In this document: positions 1 through 8,448 of the stretch, piece after piece
Layout: each line of letters opens with the position of its first letter
Numbering within the stretch: the stretch's first letter is position 1
Assembly (NCBI RefSeq): GCF_001870205.1
Contig: NZ_CP017267.1
Span: forward strand, 422,501-486,500
Direction: 5' to 3'
DNA from: Vagococcus teuberi
Lineage (GTDB): Bacteria > Bacillota > Bacilli > Lactobacillales > Vagococcaceae
Length of the DNA: 64,000 nucleotides
Notes under the pieces: generated by a model
What the model was told of the DNA's origin: nothing
The model's database searches: none
Seen by the model: only the letters and a program-made list of their open reading frames with translations
Position numbers and translations under genes: made by a program

Positions 1-453
1 GCTCAGTTATTTGAATTTTCTTGTTATGAGGGAGCGCATTATTCGCATGCACCAAAGACAGTACAACTTCAAGCAAAACGAATCGGCTATAATATTGGGA
101 TGGCGTTTCAGATTATGGATGATATTCTTGATTATAAATCGACACAAGAAGACATGCAAAAACCAGTCTTTGAAGATATGAAGAACGGGTACTATACATT
201 ACCGCTTATTTTAGCGATGAATGAAAATCGTGAGGCTTTTTTACCTTATCTAGAGAAAAAGACAGAGTTGTCTAATCAAGAGATGAAAGAAGTACAGCAA
301 CTAATCGAAAAATATAAAGGCATAGAAAAAGCTGAGATGATTGCAGAGCGTTTCACTAATAAAGCCCTAACAAGCATAAAAAAATTACCAGATATTGCAG
401 AAAAAGATATTTTGTATCATGTAACAGAAGTACTTTTAGATAGAAATAATTAA
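1..453 (+). CDS. Polyprenyl diphosphate synthase, C-terminal part (cut by window start)
   Basis: The reading frame is open from base 1 and ends at a TAA at 451-453. It encodes the last 150 residues of a trans-isoprenyl diphosphate synthase, which condenses isopentenyl diphosphate with an allylic diphosphate to build the quinone or lipid-carrier side chain. The second aspartate-rich motif is visible as FQIMDDILDY (around 108-135), followed by the family pattern KNGYYTLPLILA. The upstream half with the first DDxxD lies outside the window. Chain length specificity (heptaprenyl or other) cannot be read from this part. A strong hairpin terminator follows directly. Confidence 0.85.
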   Translation, partial: AQLFEFSCYEGAHYSHAPKTVQLQAKRIGYNIGMAFQIMDDILDYKSTQEDMQKPVFEDMKNGYYTLPLILAMNENREAFLPYLEKKTELSNQEMKEVQQLIEKYKGIEKAEMIAERFTNKALTSIKKLPDIAEKDILYHVTEVLLDRNN

Positions 454-458
454 AAAAA

Positions 459-505
459 CATCATCTAACTTTTAGGGAAAGGGGGAAGTTAGATGATGTC
501 TTTTT
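459..505. terminator. Bidirectional rho-independent terminator
   Basis: Thirteen-base inverted repeat (CATCATCTAACTT / AAGTTAGATGATG) with a purine-rich loop, flanked by an A-run on the left and a T-run on the right. It separates the prenyl synthase from the convergent lrgB and can serve both. Confidence 0.85.
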
Positions 506-513
506 GTCTAGTA

Positions 514-1200
514 TTAAGTTAATCGTAATAAATTTGCTGAAAGAGGAACGACGATGACCGTAATGACTCCCACTAGAATCATAGAAATACTTGCCATGGC
601 TGCTTCTGTTTCACCTAGTTCAATCCCAACAGATACACCTAAAGCATGACCAGCAGAACCAAGTGCTAAACCTTTAGCAATAGGGTTATTGATGTGGAAG
701 AATTTTAACGCCATTTTTCCAGTTGCGTAAATGATAACAGCATTGAAGATGACAGCAAAGGCAGTTAAAGAAACAATTCCATTCATTGATTCAGAGATAG
801 GAACTGCAATCGCTGTTGTTGCCGCTTGTGGTAATAGAGAAACCATCATTTGAGGATGCATACGGATTAGTTTTCCAACAGCGACAATACTTGTGACAGA
901 GACAGCAGATCCAATGGTAATCGCAGCAACTATTTCTAACCAATATTTTTGTAGTAAATCTCTTTTTTTGTATAGAGGAATAGCAAAGGCAATGGTTGCA
1001 GGTTCTAAGAAGAAACTGATGACTGTTCCACCTTGATTATATTGTTCGTAGTTGATACCAGTAGCTTTTAAGATGATGACACCTAAAATCATAGCAACAA
1101 ATAGTGGTGTGAATAAGAAAAAGCCATTTGTTTTTTTGAATAAAAATGTCCCAACACCAAATGCGACGAATGAAATAACAATACCGATATATGGGGTCAT
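514..1200 (-). CDS. lrgB: LrgB family antiholin-like membrane protein
   Basis: 228-residue polytopic membrane protein of the LrgB/CidB family, with roughly six to eight hydrophobic segments and the family-typical stretch [13 protein letters not shown] followed by [11 protein letters not shown]. LrgB works with LrgA to modulate murein hydrolase activity and export of small metabolites such as pyruvate in related Firmicutes. Its ATG overlaps the lrgA stop (TAATG), and its ribosome binding site GGAGG lies in the end of lrgA, so the two are translationally coupled. The lytSR genes just upstream are the expected regulators. Confidence 0.9.
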   Translation of the reverse strand: MTPYIGIVISFVAFGVGTFLFKKTNGFFLFTPLFVAMILGVIILKATGINYEQYNQGGTVISFFLEPATIAFAIPLYKKRDLLQKYWLEIVAAITIGSAVSVTSIVAVGKLIRMHPQMMVSLLPQAATTAIAVPISESMNGIVSLTAFAVIFNAVIIYATGKMALKFFHINNPIAKGLALGSAGHALGVSVGIELGETEAAMASISMILVGVITVIVVPLSANLLRLT

Positions 1201-1628
1201 TATCTTTGTACCTCCTCTAATTGTTGTTTTTTAAGAAAGGCTAGTTTTCTTTCTTTAGCACCAGATTTTTCTTTAACTCCTAATAGGTAGGATGCGCTCC
1301 ATCCAGTAACTGCTAGGATGACAAAAGTTGCGATAAAAATGACTGCAAAAATTGGCACACCATAAACTTTTAAAATGTCTAATGAGTTGTATAAAGAGAT
1401 ACCAGAAGGAACAAATAGGAAAGAGATAATACCAGTTAAACTTGTTCCTAAACCTTCAACTTGCTCTAGTTTCACGATGTTTGTACTTAAGGCTACGAAT
1501 AAAAGAATCAACCCAACAACTGAAGCTGGCATAGGGATAGGTAATACATAGGCAATCCCTTTAGAAATGAGCATAATTGCTGCAAAAATAAATGCTTGGT
1601 GTAAGAATGAATAAACTTTTTTTTCCAT
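1200..1628 (-). CDS. lrgA: LrgA family holin-like protein
   Basis: 142-residue LrgA/CidA family protein with four predicted hydrophobic segments and the conserved [13 protein letters not shown] stretch. It is the partner of LrgB in the same operon and is thought to act as a holin-like or antiholin-like factor controlling autolysis. Start ATG is preceded by AAAAGGAG at good spacing. The extra C-terminal tail, rich in lysine and arginine (about residues 117-142), is cytoplasmic. Expression is likely driven by the LytSR system encoded next door. Confidence 0.9.
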   Translation of the reverse strand: MEKKVYSFLHQAFIFAAIMLISKGIAYVLPIPMPASVVGLILLFVALSTNIVKLEQVEGLGTSLTGIISFLFVPSGISLYNSLDILKVYGVPIFAVIFIATFVILAVTGWSASYLLGVKEKSGAKERKLAFLKKQQLEEVQR

Positions 1629-1666
1629 TTGTAAAACTCCTTTTCACTGATTCATTTGATAAACTT

Positions 1667-1672
1667 AGTATA
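1667..1672 (-). promoter_or_regulatory. Probable -10 box of the lrgAB promoter
   Basis: On the minus strand TATACT lies about 40 bases upstream of the lrgA start, with no recognisable TTGACA at the usual distance. This fits an activator-dependent promoter such as one driven by LytR; the LytTR binding repeats themselves are not clear to me. Confidence 0.4.
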
Positions 1673-1780
1673 GGAGAAAGAAGCTATTTTGTGGGGCTTT
1701 TACCGTGAAACGTAAAAATGTAAGCGCATAATACGAAAAATCACTCCCAAAATGCATGAAGCAAAATGGCAGTGATTTTA

Positions 1781-1914
1781 TTAAGATAAACCAATCATCT
1801 CTTTGAATGGTTTAACGTAGGATCTGCTGACAGGCACTTTTAATCCATTATCTAGCGTGACTTGTAGTGTATTGTTAAACCAAGGTTGTATTTCTTGGAT
1901 TTTTGTAGTATTTT
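1781..1914 (-). pseudogene. Detached 3' end of lytR (original C-terminus)
   Basis: This fragment encodes about 43 residues identical to the end of LytR (from NTTKIQEIQPWF onward) but continues to KEMIGLS before its stop. That is a normal-looking LytTR-domain ending. An in-frame TAA lies just upstream and there is no start codon, so it is not translated on its own. It is one copy of a 112-bp direct repeat; the intact gene upstream now ends differently (FKRR). The fragment is most simply the ancestral 3' end left behind by a partial tandem duplication. Confidence 0.8.
1802..1913. repeat. Direct repeat copy 1 (112 bp, lytR 3' end)
   Basis: Base-for-base identical to 1964-2075, offset 162 bp. 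The 50-bp spacer between copies contains a 9-bp inverted repeat (ATGATATAA at 1916-1924, TTATATCAT at 1950-1958). Confidence 0.9.
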
Positions 1915-1954
1915 AATGATATAATTACGTAAAGAATCTATCGTTAAGCTTATA

Positions 1955-2671
1955 TCATCTTCTTTTGAATGGTTTAACGTAGGATCTGCTGACAGGCACT
2001 TTTAATCCATTATCTAGCGTGACTTGTAGTGTATTGTTAAACCAAGGTTGTATTTCTTGGATTTTTGTAGTATTTAAGATGAAACTTCGATGCGTTTTGA
2101 CAAAGAAATCCATCGTCAAACGTCTTTCAATTTTACTTAAACTACCACTTGTTTGGTACGTTTCTTTTTCAGTGTGAACACTTAACTCTTTATCTTCGAC
2201 AGAGACTAAATAGATATCTTTAGGATGAACGAGAAAAATTCGGTCTTCTCCTTGAATGGGAATCGCATCTATTGAATCAGTCGCTTTTTTTACAGGTACT
2301 TCTGTGGGTTTGATGATTGAGATTGCTTTATCTAATGCTTCGTGGACAACCACTTCATCAAAGGGTTTTAAAATATAGTCCATGGCATTTACCTTAAAGG
2401 CTTTTAGTGCATAATCATCATAGGCTGTGGCAAAAATAAGATAAGGTGGTTTTTTCAATTTTTTTAGTTTATTCGCTAAATCAAATCCACTTTCATCAGT
2501 TAAATGAATATCTAAAAAAATAATGTCGGGCTTTTTATCCATGATTTTTTCCATGGCTTCTTCGACAGAATCAGCTTCAGCAGTTGAAGTGATGATTGGA
2601 TGTTGTGTCACTAAATAGGTTAGTTCGTCACGAGCTAAAGGTTCATCATCAACAAGTAAAACATGTATCAT
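1955..2671 (-). CDS. lytR: LytR/LytT response regulator (LytTR family)
   Basis: 238-residue response regulator: CheY-like receiver in residues 1-120 with the phospho-acceptor Asp54 (FLDIHL) and the DDE acidic pocket at 8-10, then a LytTR DNA-binding domain from about 140. It is the cognate regulator of LytS, 14 bases downstream of it, and should activate lrgAB. The C-terminus is odd: the last residues are VKPFKRR, whereas an adjacent detached duplicate reads VKPFKEMIGLS. A partial tandem duplication has therefore replaced the final few residues. The core LytTR fold should be intact, so activity is probably kept, but this is not certain. Confidence 0.92.
   Translation of the reverse strand: MIHVLLVDDEPLARDELTYLVTQHPIITSTAEADSVEEAMEKIMDKKPDIIFLDIHLTDESGFDLANKLKKLKKPPYLIFATAYDDYALKAFKVNAMDYILKPFDEVVVHEALDKAISIIKPTEVPVKKATDSIDAIPIQGEDRIFLVHPKDIYLVSVEDKELSVHTEKETYQTSGSLSKIERRLTMDFFVKTHRSFILNTTKIQEIQPWFNNTLQVTLDNGLKVPVSRSYVKPFKRR
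1964..2075. repeat. Direct repeat copy 2 (112 bp, lytR 3' end)
   Basis: Identical to 1802-1913. This copy lies inside the intact lytR reading frame and contributes its last part up to the altered ending. Confidence 0.9.
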
Positions 2672-2685
2672 AGGGAATCATTCCT

Positions 2686-4455
2686 TTATATTAAAGTATT
2701 TACACCATTTGCTTCAATCAGTGGTATGGTTAAGGTGAAGGTTGCGCCATCTCCTGAATTATTTTTAACATCAAAACTAGCTTGACCACCAAACAAGTTA
2801 GTCATTCGTTTTGATAAGTTTTCTAGAGCCGTACCGGTTCCTTTTTTAGACGAAACAGGTTCTTTTCCTAATTGTAGCAACCTGTCTTCAGGAATGCCTA
2901 GCCCATTATCTGCCACAGAAATAATTAATTGTTCTTGTTCTTTATAAATAGAAACATAGGCATGATTATTTTCTTTTCTAGCTCCAAAAGCATGCTTAAT
3001 GGTATTTTCTATTAGTATCTGTACGGCGTAAGGTGGCACGACAAAATGTGTGATGTCGTCTTCGATGTCAAACGTGACAGAATATCTATTTGGAAATCGT
3101 GCTTGTTCCAAAGAAAGATAAGCATCAACTTGAGCTAATTCTTGTTTTAAAGGAATCAAGGTTTGTCTGGCACCTTGTAAGTTCCCTCTAAAATAAGTAC
3201 TGAGTTGTAATAATAATGTTCTGGCTTTGTCACTGTCTTTTCTCATTAGAGCTGAAATGGTATTAATGGCATTAAAGAAAAAGTGTGGGTTAACTTGTGC
3301 TTGTAATGATTTGATTTCAGCTTCTTTTAGCAACTTAGATTGAACTTCTGCTTCACCTAGTTCAATTTGCGAAGAAAAAATAGTTCCTAAACCTTGTGCT
3401 AATTGTTCTTCAACATGTGTGAGTTGATTGGCGTCAGTGAAATACATTTTAAGTGTGCCGACAATTTTTTTATGAACAAACAAAGGAATCACGATAGCTG
3501 CTTCTAAAGGGCAGCTTGGATTCGAGCAACCAATATGTTCTTTATGATGCACGATGGAGAGCTTTCCATTTTTTAAAACATCACGAGATAACTCTGTAAT
3601 AACTTCTAATTCGGGGATATGATGATCACTTCCCGCACCATAATGAGCGAGTATTCGGTGACTATCTGTCAAACTAATAGCACTCACTTTTGTATAGTGC
3701 TGAATAATAGTTGCGACTTTTTGAGCTGAATGCTCGTTTAAACCTTCTCTAAAATAGGGAAGAGTGGCAGCAGCTAGTTCTAGAACATCATGTGTTTGAA
3801 CAGCTTTGGCTTGTTCCTCTTGTTGCAAAGTAGTAGTTAAGATAGATAAGAATATAAAGGTTCCCGTACTATTTAGAATAATCATAGGTAGCGCAATGAA
3901 ACTAACTAAGTTAAGGCCTTGTTGAATACTACCACCACTAAATAACATGATAAAAAGCATCTGGACACTTTCCATCAATGCTCCAATCAAAGCAGCTTGA
4001 GTAGGCGAAGGGAATTTTCCTTTTTTCGTCATTTTTTTACCTAGCCAGCCAGATAATATACCAACTAAGATAGAAGAAGGGATGTAGAACCAGCTATAAT
4101 TACTTCCTTGAATGAAACGATGAGTTCCAGCAATTATCCCGACCATCCCACCAACAAAGGGTCCAGCGACAATACCAGAAACACCGATAGCCAAAGTTCT
4201 AGTATTTGCAATGGATACATTGTCATGTAGGTTGGTTAGGATACTACTTGGAACGATTTGATTATCTTTAATTTCGATTCCGGTGAAATTTGAGATAATA
4301 GCAAATAAACTAAAAATAATAGCAAGTTGTAACTTTGATTGATAGGAGTTCCGGCTTAGTAATAATTTTTTAAAGTAGGGGACATTTACTAATAAGAAAG
4401 CTAAGAGGATAATTAATCCAACACGCTCCATCATTAGGATAAATAATTCGACCAT
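2686..4455 (-). CDS. lytS: LytS sensor histidine kinase
   Basis: 589 residues. Residues 1-205 form the multi-span 5TM-LYT sensor domain, residues about 220-365 a GAF domain, then a His_kinase domain with the phospho-acceptor His391 in NPHFFFN, and a HATPase_c domain with the G-box DNGLGIP. It senses cell-envelope or metabolic signals in related bacteria and phosphorylates LytR. The gene is directly followed by lytR, and this pair sits upstream of its usual target lrgAB. Confidence 0.93.
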   Translation of the reverse strand: MVELFILMMERVGLIILLAFLLVNVPYFKKLLLSRNSYQSKLQLAIIFSLFAIISNFTGIEIKDNQIVPSSILTNLHDNVSIANTRTLAIGVSGIVAGPFVGGMVGIIAGTHRFIQGSNYSWFYIPSSILVGILSGWLGKKMTKKGKFPSPTQAALIGALMESVQMLFIMLFSGGSIQQGLNLVSFIALPMIILNSTGTFIFLSILTTTLQQEEQAKAVQTHDVLELAAATLPYFREGLNEHSAQKVATIIQHYTKVSAISLTDSHRILAHYGAGSDHHIPELEVITELSRDVLKNGKLSIVHHKEHIGCSNPSCPLEAAIVIPLFVHKKIVGTLKMYFTDANQLTHVEEQLAQGLGTIFSSQIELGEAEVQSKLLKEAEIKSLQAQVNPHFFFNAINTISALMRKDSDKARTLLLQLSTYFRGNLQGARQTLIPLKQELAQVDAYLSLEQARFPNRYSVTFDIEDDITHFVVPPYAVQILIENTIKHAFGARKENNHAYVSIYKEQEQLIISVADNGLGIPEDRLLQLGKEPVSSKKGTGTALENLSKRMTNLFGGQASFDVKNNSGDGATFTLTIPLIEANGVNTLI

Positions 4456-4516
4456 GTGAGTAAACTCCTTTGATATTTAGTTTTAGTGTAGCATAAAAAA
4501 TATTCAATCATACAAC

Positions 4517-4550
4517 AAAAAAACGTGTCGATAGTAACCTATCAACACGT
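4517..4550 (-). terminator. Terminator of lepB
   Basis: Inverted repeat ACGTGT(C)GATAG / CTATC(A)ACACGT. On the minus strand it is followed by seven T residues. Confidence 0.8.
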
Positions 4551-4557
4551 CGAGTCT

Positions 4558-5115
4558 TTATTTAACCATACCCCATTTACTTGGTGGCCAAAAAGCAATT
4601 TTGGATTTTCCGATAATATTTTCTTTAGGAATAAACCCAACTTCTGGGAATCGACTATCTTTTGAGTTTTGACGATTGTCCCCCATAACAAAGTAACTAT
4701 TTTCAGGAACAGTTTTCTCTCCAGTTAATGACTCTAAAGTAAAGTCATAAGTTAAGACGTCATCAGGGTTTGTTTTTTTCAGTTCAGCTTTTTTCTCATT
4801 TAAATAAGGCTCATCCATTTTTTTACCGTTAATATAAAGCACGTCATCTTTGTATTCTACCGTGTCACCAGGCATACCGATTACACGTTTGACATAATTT
4901 TTAGATGGGTCATCTGTTGCAACCAGTGAGACAATATCAAACCGTTTAGTATCGCCCATTTTTAATGCGATATTTCTTTCACCATCAACAAGTGTTGGCA
5001 TCATTGATTCCCCACTTACTGTGACTGGCGTAAATACAAATACTCGTAATAACACTAATGCAATGATTAAGACGACATACCAAATTAAGTCTTTAATCCA
5101 TGTTGGTTTTGTCAT
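4558..5115 (-). CDS. lepB: Signal peptidase I
   Basis: 185-residue type I signal peptidase that cleaves Sec signal peptides at the outer face of the membrane. One N-terminal transmembrane segment (about 9-30) is followed by box B with the nucleophile Ser37 (SGESMMPT), box D with the general base Lys76 (YVKRVIGMPGD), and box E (GDNRQNSKDSR). Length fits the short Gram-positive SipS-like class. The start has GGAGG at good spacing. It stands alone between terminators. Confidence 0.93.
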   Translation of the reverse strand: MTKPTWIKDLIWYVVLIIALVLLRVFVFTPVTVSGESMMPTLVDGERNIALKMGDTKRFDIVSLVATDDPSKNYVKRVIGMPGDTVEYKDDVLYINGKKMDEPYLNEKKAELKKTNPDDVLTYDFTLESLTGEKTVPENSYFVMGDNRQNSKDSRFPEVGFIPKENIIGKSKIAFWPPSKWGMVK

Positions 5116-5196
5116 AATAAACCTCCTATAATCTAATTACCATTTCACTGAAATGATAACTTATAGGGTTTATTATACGATATATTAAAATGAATG

Positions 5197-5982
5197 TCAT
5201 TTATTTAATGTATAGTAATAGACAATTTCTTTCAAGAATACTAAACTGTTTTTTGAAATATGTTTAGTATAATAAGACGTAAAACGCTCATCAGCTAAAT
5301 ACATATCCAACATCTGTTGATGATAAACAGATGAATAAAATGGACTCGTAATCGATAACCATTTTTTATGAGCAAGAAAGGCTTCTTCGGCTAAAGGATG
5401 GGAGACGTCTGTGATTTCTTCTTGCTCTAATTGATTTAATGAGTTAAATAAACGTTGTTCAGCCTCTTGTGAGTCGTTGAAATCATTCTGTGATAGGTTC
5501 ATCCAATTAGATTCATACGTCTCTATTTCTTTTGTATCGTATTTTTGAAGTAGTTCCTCTCCGTATTTTTCTTGATTCGTTTTTATTTGTTGTTGTTTGA
5601 ACGCTTCAAATTTTTCGTCATTAGTCATGTTGAGTTCTCCTTTGTAGTACTTAATTGTTTTATCTAATGAAAGGATAAGTCTGTCTAACTGTTTTTTCTG
5701 TTCTAATAATTTATCAAAGTGGTTAGATAAAGACTCAATGATGCAATCACTATCATCTGATAATATAGATTTTATTTCGTCTAAGGAAAAATTAAATTGT
5801 TTATAAAAAAGTATCTGTTGTAGTCGATCAAGCTCTTTTTCACTATAATAACGATACCCGTTTTCTTTAATATGTGTGGGTTTTAATAAATCTATGCTAT
5901 CGTAGTAGCGTAATGTTCTTGTAGTAACACCTGATAGTTTAGCTAATTCAGTTATAGAATAAATAAAAACTCCTCCTTTCAT
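5197..5982 (-). CDS. MerR family regulator with TipAS-like effector domain
   Basis: N-terminal MerR helix-turn-helix (ITELAKLSGVTTRTLRYYD), a coiled-coil dimer helix (about 80-120) and a C-terminal TipAS-type drug-binding domain of about 130 residues. Such proteins bind cytotoxic compounds and activate their own promoter by untwisting a long spacer. The first in-frame ATG (5982) lies almost at the predicted transcription start and has no ribosome binding site. A perfect AAAGGAGG lies just inside the frame and points to initiation at an ATT codon at 5964, giving (M)YSITEL, the usual MerR N-terminus. The true start is therefore uncertain. No obvious efflux target is adjacent, except perhaps the divergent AI-2E family exporter. 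Confidence 0.88.
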   Translation of the reverse strand: MKGGVFIYSITELAKLSGVTTRTLRYYDSIDLLKPTHIKENGYRYYSEKELDRLQQILFYKQFNFSLDEIKSILSDDSDCIIESLSNHFDKLLEQKKQLDRLILSLDKTIKYYKGELNMTNDEKFEAFKQQQIKTNQEKYGEELLQKYDTKEIETYESNWMNLSQNDFNDSQEAEQRLFNSLNQLEQEEITDVSHPLAEEAFLAHKKWLSITSPFYSSVYHQQMLDMYLADERFTSYYTKHISKNSLVFLKEIVYYYTLNK

Positions 5983-5989
5983 TAATGTG

Positions 5990-6020
5990 AGTATACATCT
6001 TGACGTAACGTTAAGGTCAA
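5990..6020 (-). promoter_or_regulatory. MerR-type promoter with 19-bp spacer and dyad operator
   Basis: On the minus strand TTGACC (-35) and TATACT (-10) are 19 bp apart. The spacer carries an imperfect dyad around TTGACCTTAACGTTACGTCAAG. Over-long spacers with a central dyad are the hallmark of promoters activated by MerR family proteins. It lies directly before the MerR gene, implying autoregulation. Confidence 0.75.
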
Positions 6021-6091
6021 CAAGTGAAATACTATCTTTTCAAGTCTTTTTATCGTAAAATAAACTATATAATATTCAGTGAGGTGAAAAG

Positions 6092-7144
6092 ATGGTTGGC
6101 TTGTGGGAACGTTTGAAAACAAATAGTAGTGTTCGGCGAACGATAGTTTTATGTATTATATTTTTATGTCTGTATTTAATTCGAAATATTATCAGTTTAA
6201 TTCTACTAACATTTATTTTAACGTATTTAATCATTCGAGGAGTAGAGGGGATTCACCATTTAACCAAACTCCCTAAAAAATTAATAGCGATAGTAATGTA
6301 TCTACTCATCATCGTATTTTTATATTTTTCGATTACAGTATATGTTCCAAAACTGTTTAATCAAACGATACAGATGATAGAAGAAGTCTTTAATTTTTAT
6401 CAAAAAGCAGATACCAATAATAAATTATATGAATGGATTGCTCAAAATGTCGGGTTTAATGAAATCAAACAACAATTAACAACAGGAGCTAAAGTAGTGT
6501 TCACAACCATTACAAGCATTGGTTCTATGGGAATTACGTTTGTGATGTCATTGATTTTAAGTTTCTTCTTTATTATAGAAAAAGATTGGGTAACCGAGTT
6601 TGGTCAAGCCTTTTTCAAAAGTAAGATAGGACTCTTTAGCCAAGATGTCGCTTATTTAGGTAAAAAATTTGTTAATACTTTTGGGGTTGTGATAGAGGCC
6701 CAATTTATTATATCGATTGTGAATACAATATTAACTATCATTGGGTTGATTTTTATGAAATTTCCACAAGATCAATTATTAAGTTTAGCTTTAATGATAT
6801 TTATTTTAAGTTTAATTCCTGTGGCAGGGGTAATTATATCATGTATTCCACTATCATTGATTGCTTATACAGTAGGTGGTATTGAAGATGTTATTTATGT
6901 GTTAATTATGATTGCTATTATCCATGCGATTGAATCATACTTATTGAATCCTAAGTTAATGAGTAGTAAAACAGATTTACCTATCTTTTATGTCTTTGTT
7001 ATCTTGATGTTCTCAGAAAAATTCTTCGGCGTTTGGGGACTGGTTATAGGGATACCAGCTTTCGTCTTTTTTCTTGATTTACTTGATGTTAAAGTGGATC
7101 ACAAAAAAACACCGGTTATCCCGCAAATTAATTCATCAAAATAA
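6092..7144 (+). CDS. AI-2E family transporter (UPF0118 membrane protein)
   Basis: 350-residue polytopic membrane protein of the AI-2E exporter (PerM/TqsA/YdbI-like) superfamily. It has paired N-terminal hydrophobic helices (18-50 and 62-85), a soluble middle part (90-150), a cluster of helices (about 140-165 and 205-280) and the family motif NPKLMSSKTDLPIFYVF. Members export small molecules or ions; the substrate here is unknown. It is divergently transcribed from the MerR gene, with TATAAT at 6068-6073 and GAGGTG before the ATG. A strong bidirectional terminator follows. Confidence 0.85.
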   Translation: MVGLWERLKTNSSVRRTIVLCIIFLCLYLIRNIISLILLTFILTYLIIRGVEGIHHLTKLPKKLIAIVMYLLIIVFLYFSITVYVPKLFNQTIQMIEEVFNFYQKADTNNKLYEWIAQNVGFNEIKQQLTTGAKVVFTTITSIGSMGITFVMSLILSFFFIIEKDWVTEFGQAFFKSKIGLFSQDVAYLGKKFVNTFGVVIEAQFIISIVNTILTIIGLIFMKFPQDQLLSLALMIFILSLIPVAGVIISCIPLSLIAYTVGGIEDVIYVLIMIAIIHAIESYLLNPKLMSSKTDLPIFYVFVILMFSEKFFGVWGLVIGIPAFVFFLDLLDVKVDHKKTPVIPQINSSK

Positions 7145-7186
7145 AAAACGTTGTTCTCTTTTATTTAAGAGGACAACGTTTTTTCG
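7145..7186. terminator. Bidirectional terminator
   Basis: Long inverted repeat AAAACGTTGT(T)CTCTT / AAGAGGACAACGTTTTTT between two convergent genes. Confidence 0.85.
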
Positions 7187-7187
7187 A

Positions 7188-7724
7188 TTAAAACACATCT
7201 GGATTTTTATAGTTGCGAATTTTAATAGCTGTAACCAGTTCAGAAATACCTGATAGAGCTAGAACCACTCCAAAGAACTTGAATAAAACGATTAGACTAC
7301 TGAAAGGTCTAAATAAAATAAAGATTCCAGCAAGTAGTAGAGCAATACCATAAAGTAACATTGGAACATAACTAATATTGACATATTGTTTAAAGTTAAG
7401 CGCACTTGAAATTTTTGTTGCTCCACCAATAATAATCATAATACCTAAAAAGATAGGTAAGATACTAGCAATTGGTCTAGCAAAGAGCCAAATCATAAGG
7501 GCGGCAATAAAATAAAAAATACTCACAGAAATTTGACTATTTTGTTGATTTCTTAAATAACTGATAAGATTAATTAAACCAAGGATAGCATTGTATCCTG
7601 CAATCAAATAGACAGCCATATTGAATAACTGATTTGGTCTAAGAAAAATCAAGATACCGACTAATAAATAGATGATTCCTCGAGCAAAAGCGTGGCGTTG
7701 GATGGAACGAAATAGAGAAGACAT
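7188..7724 (-). CDS. HdeD/DUF308 family membrane protein
   Basis: 178 residues with six regularly spaced hydrophobic segments and the DUF308 repeat pattern (two sets of short helices ending in GIxxLxRP, seen at about 22-30 and 136-142). HdeD of E. coli is linked to acid resistance, but the function in Firmicutes is not established. The start is ATG with TAAGGAG upstream. It appears monocistronic, convergent with the AI-2E family gene. Confidence 0.75.
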   Translation of the reverse strand: MSSLFRSIQRHAFARGIIYLLVGILIFLRPNQLFNMAVYLIAGYNAILGLINLISYLRNQQNSQISVSIFYFIAALMIWLFARPIASILPIFLGIMIIIGGATKISSALNFKQYVNISYVPMLLYGIALLLAGIFILFRPFSSLIVLFKFFGVVLALSGISELVTAIKIRNYKNPDVF

Positions 7725-7789
7725 GTCATCACTCCTTAATTATAATACTTTCATGGTTATTATACGTGTCTTACGAAAAAATAACCAAT

Positions 7790-7839
7790 AAAAAGATAAA
7801 AAGCTCTACTTCGAGTCATTATTTTAACAGAAGCAGAGC
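7790..7839 (-). terminator. Terminator of the ymf-pgsA operon
   Basis: Minus strand GCTCTGCTTC / GAAGTAGAGC stem with a 17-base loop, followed by a T-rich run, placed just after pgsA. Confidence 0.75.
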
Positions 7840-7845
7840 CAGTTA

Positions 7846-8424
7846 TTACATAGAACCTTTGAAGACGTGTTTGTTTTTTACGAAATAATCTATACCTGAA
7901 TAGATTGTGGCTGCTAAACAAATATATAAAAAGATTTGATCTAACGGTAAATTAATCGCGTTAAATGGAACATTGCCAAGTAGTAATAAAATAATTGCAA
8001 CCATTTGAGTGGCTGTTTTGACTTTACCAGGCCATGCAGCTGCCATGACTTCACCATCTTCAACAAGTAATAGACGTAACCCTGTTACAGCTAGTTCACG
8101 ACAAACAATAATGGAAACAACCCAAGATGGGGCATTGCCTTGTCCAACTAAAACAATAAAAGCAGTCATAACTAACATTTTATCTGCTAATGGATCAGCA
8201 AATTTTCCAAAATTTGTGACTAAGTTATGTTTTCTAGCAATTTTCCCATCTAACCAATCTGTGATACTTGCTACCGCAAAAATAATCGCTGCAACGAGTT
8301 GAGTGATTAATAAGGGGGTACCAAAAACATCCACCTCCCCCCAGTTAAGTGGAGCTAAAGCAACAATCATAAAGAGTGGAATCATACAGATTCTAATGAC
8401 CGTCAACTTGTTTGGTAAATTCAT
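7846..8424 (-). CDS. pgsA: CDP-diacylglycerol-glycerol-3-phosphate 3-phosphatidyltransferase
   Basis: 192-residue membrane enzyme that makes phosphatidylglycerol phosphate, the committed step to phosphatidylglycerol and cardiolipin. The complete CDP-alcohol phosphatidyltransferase motif is present: Asp56, Asp59-Gly60, Ala63-Arg64, Gly73, Asp77 and Asp81. Several transmembrane helices follow. It is the last gene of the ymfF-ymfH-ymfI-rodZ-pgsA block, the same order as in Bacillus and many Lactobacillales. The usual neighbours cinA and recA are absent downstream; a terminator follows instead. Confidence 0.94.
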   Translation of the reverse strand: MNLPNKLTVIRICMIPLFMIVALAPLNWGEVDVFGTPLLITQLVAAIIFAVASITDWLDGKIARKHNLVTNFGKFADPLADKMLVMTAFIVLVGQGNAPSWVVSIIVCRELAVTGLRLLLVEDGEVMAAAWPGKVKTATQMVAIILLLLGNVPFNAINLPLDQIFLYICLAATIYSGIDYFVKNKHVFKGSM

Positions 8425-8448
8425 TTATAAACGACCTTCCTTTTTTTA

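Noticed and set aside
8009-8302. Plus-strand ORF opposite pgsA
   Set aside because: Lies entirely antisense to a gene with complete active-site motifs; no ribosome binding site and composition of a shadow frame.
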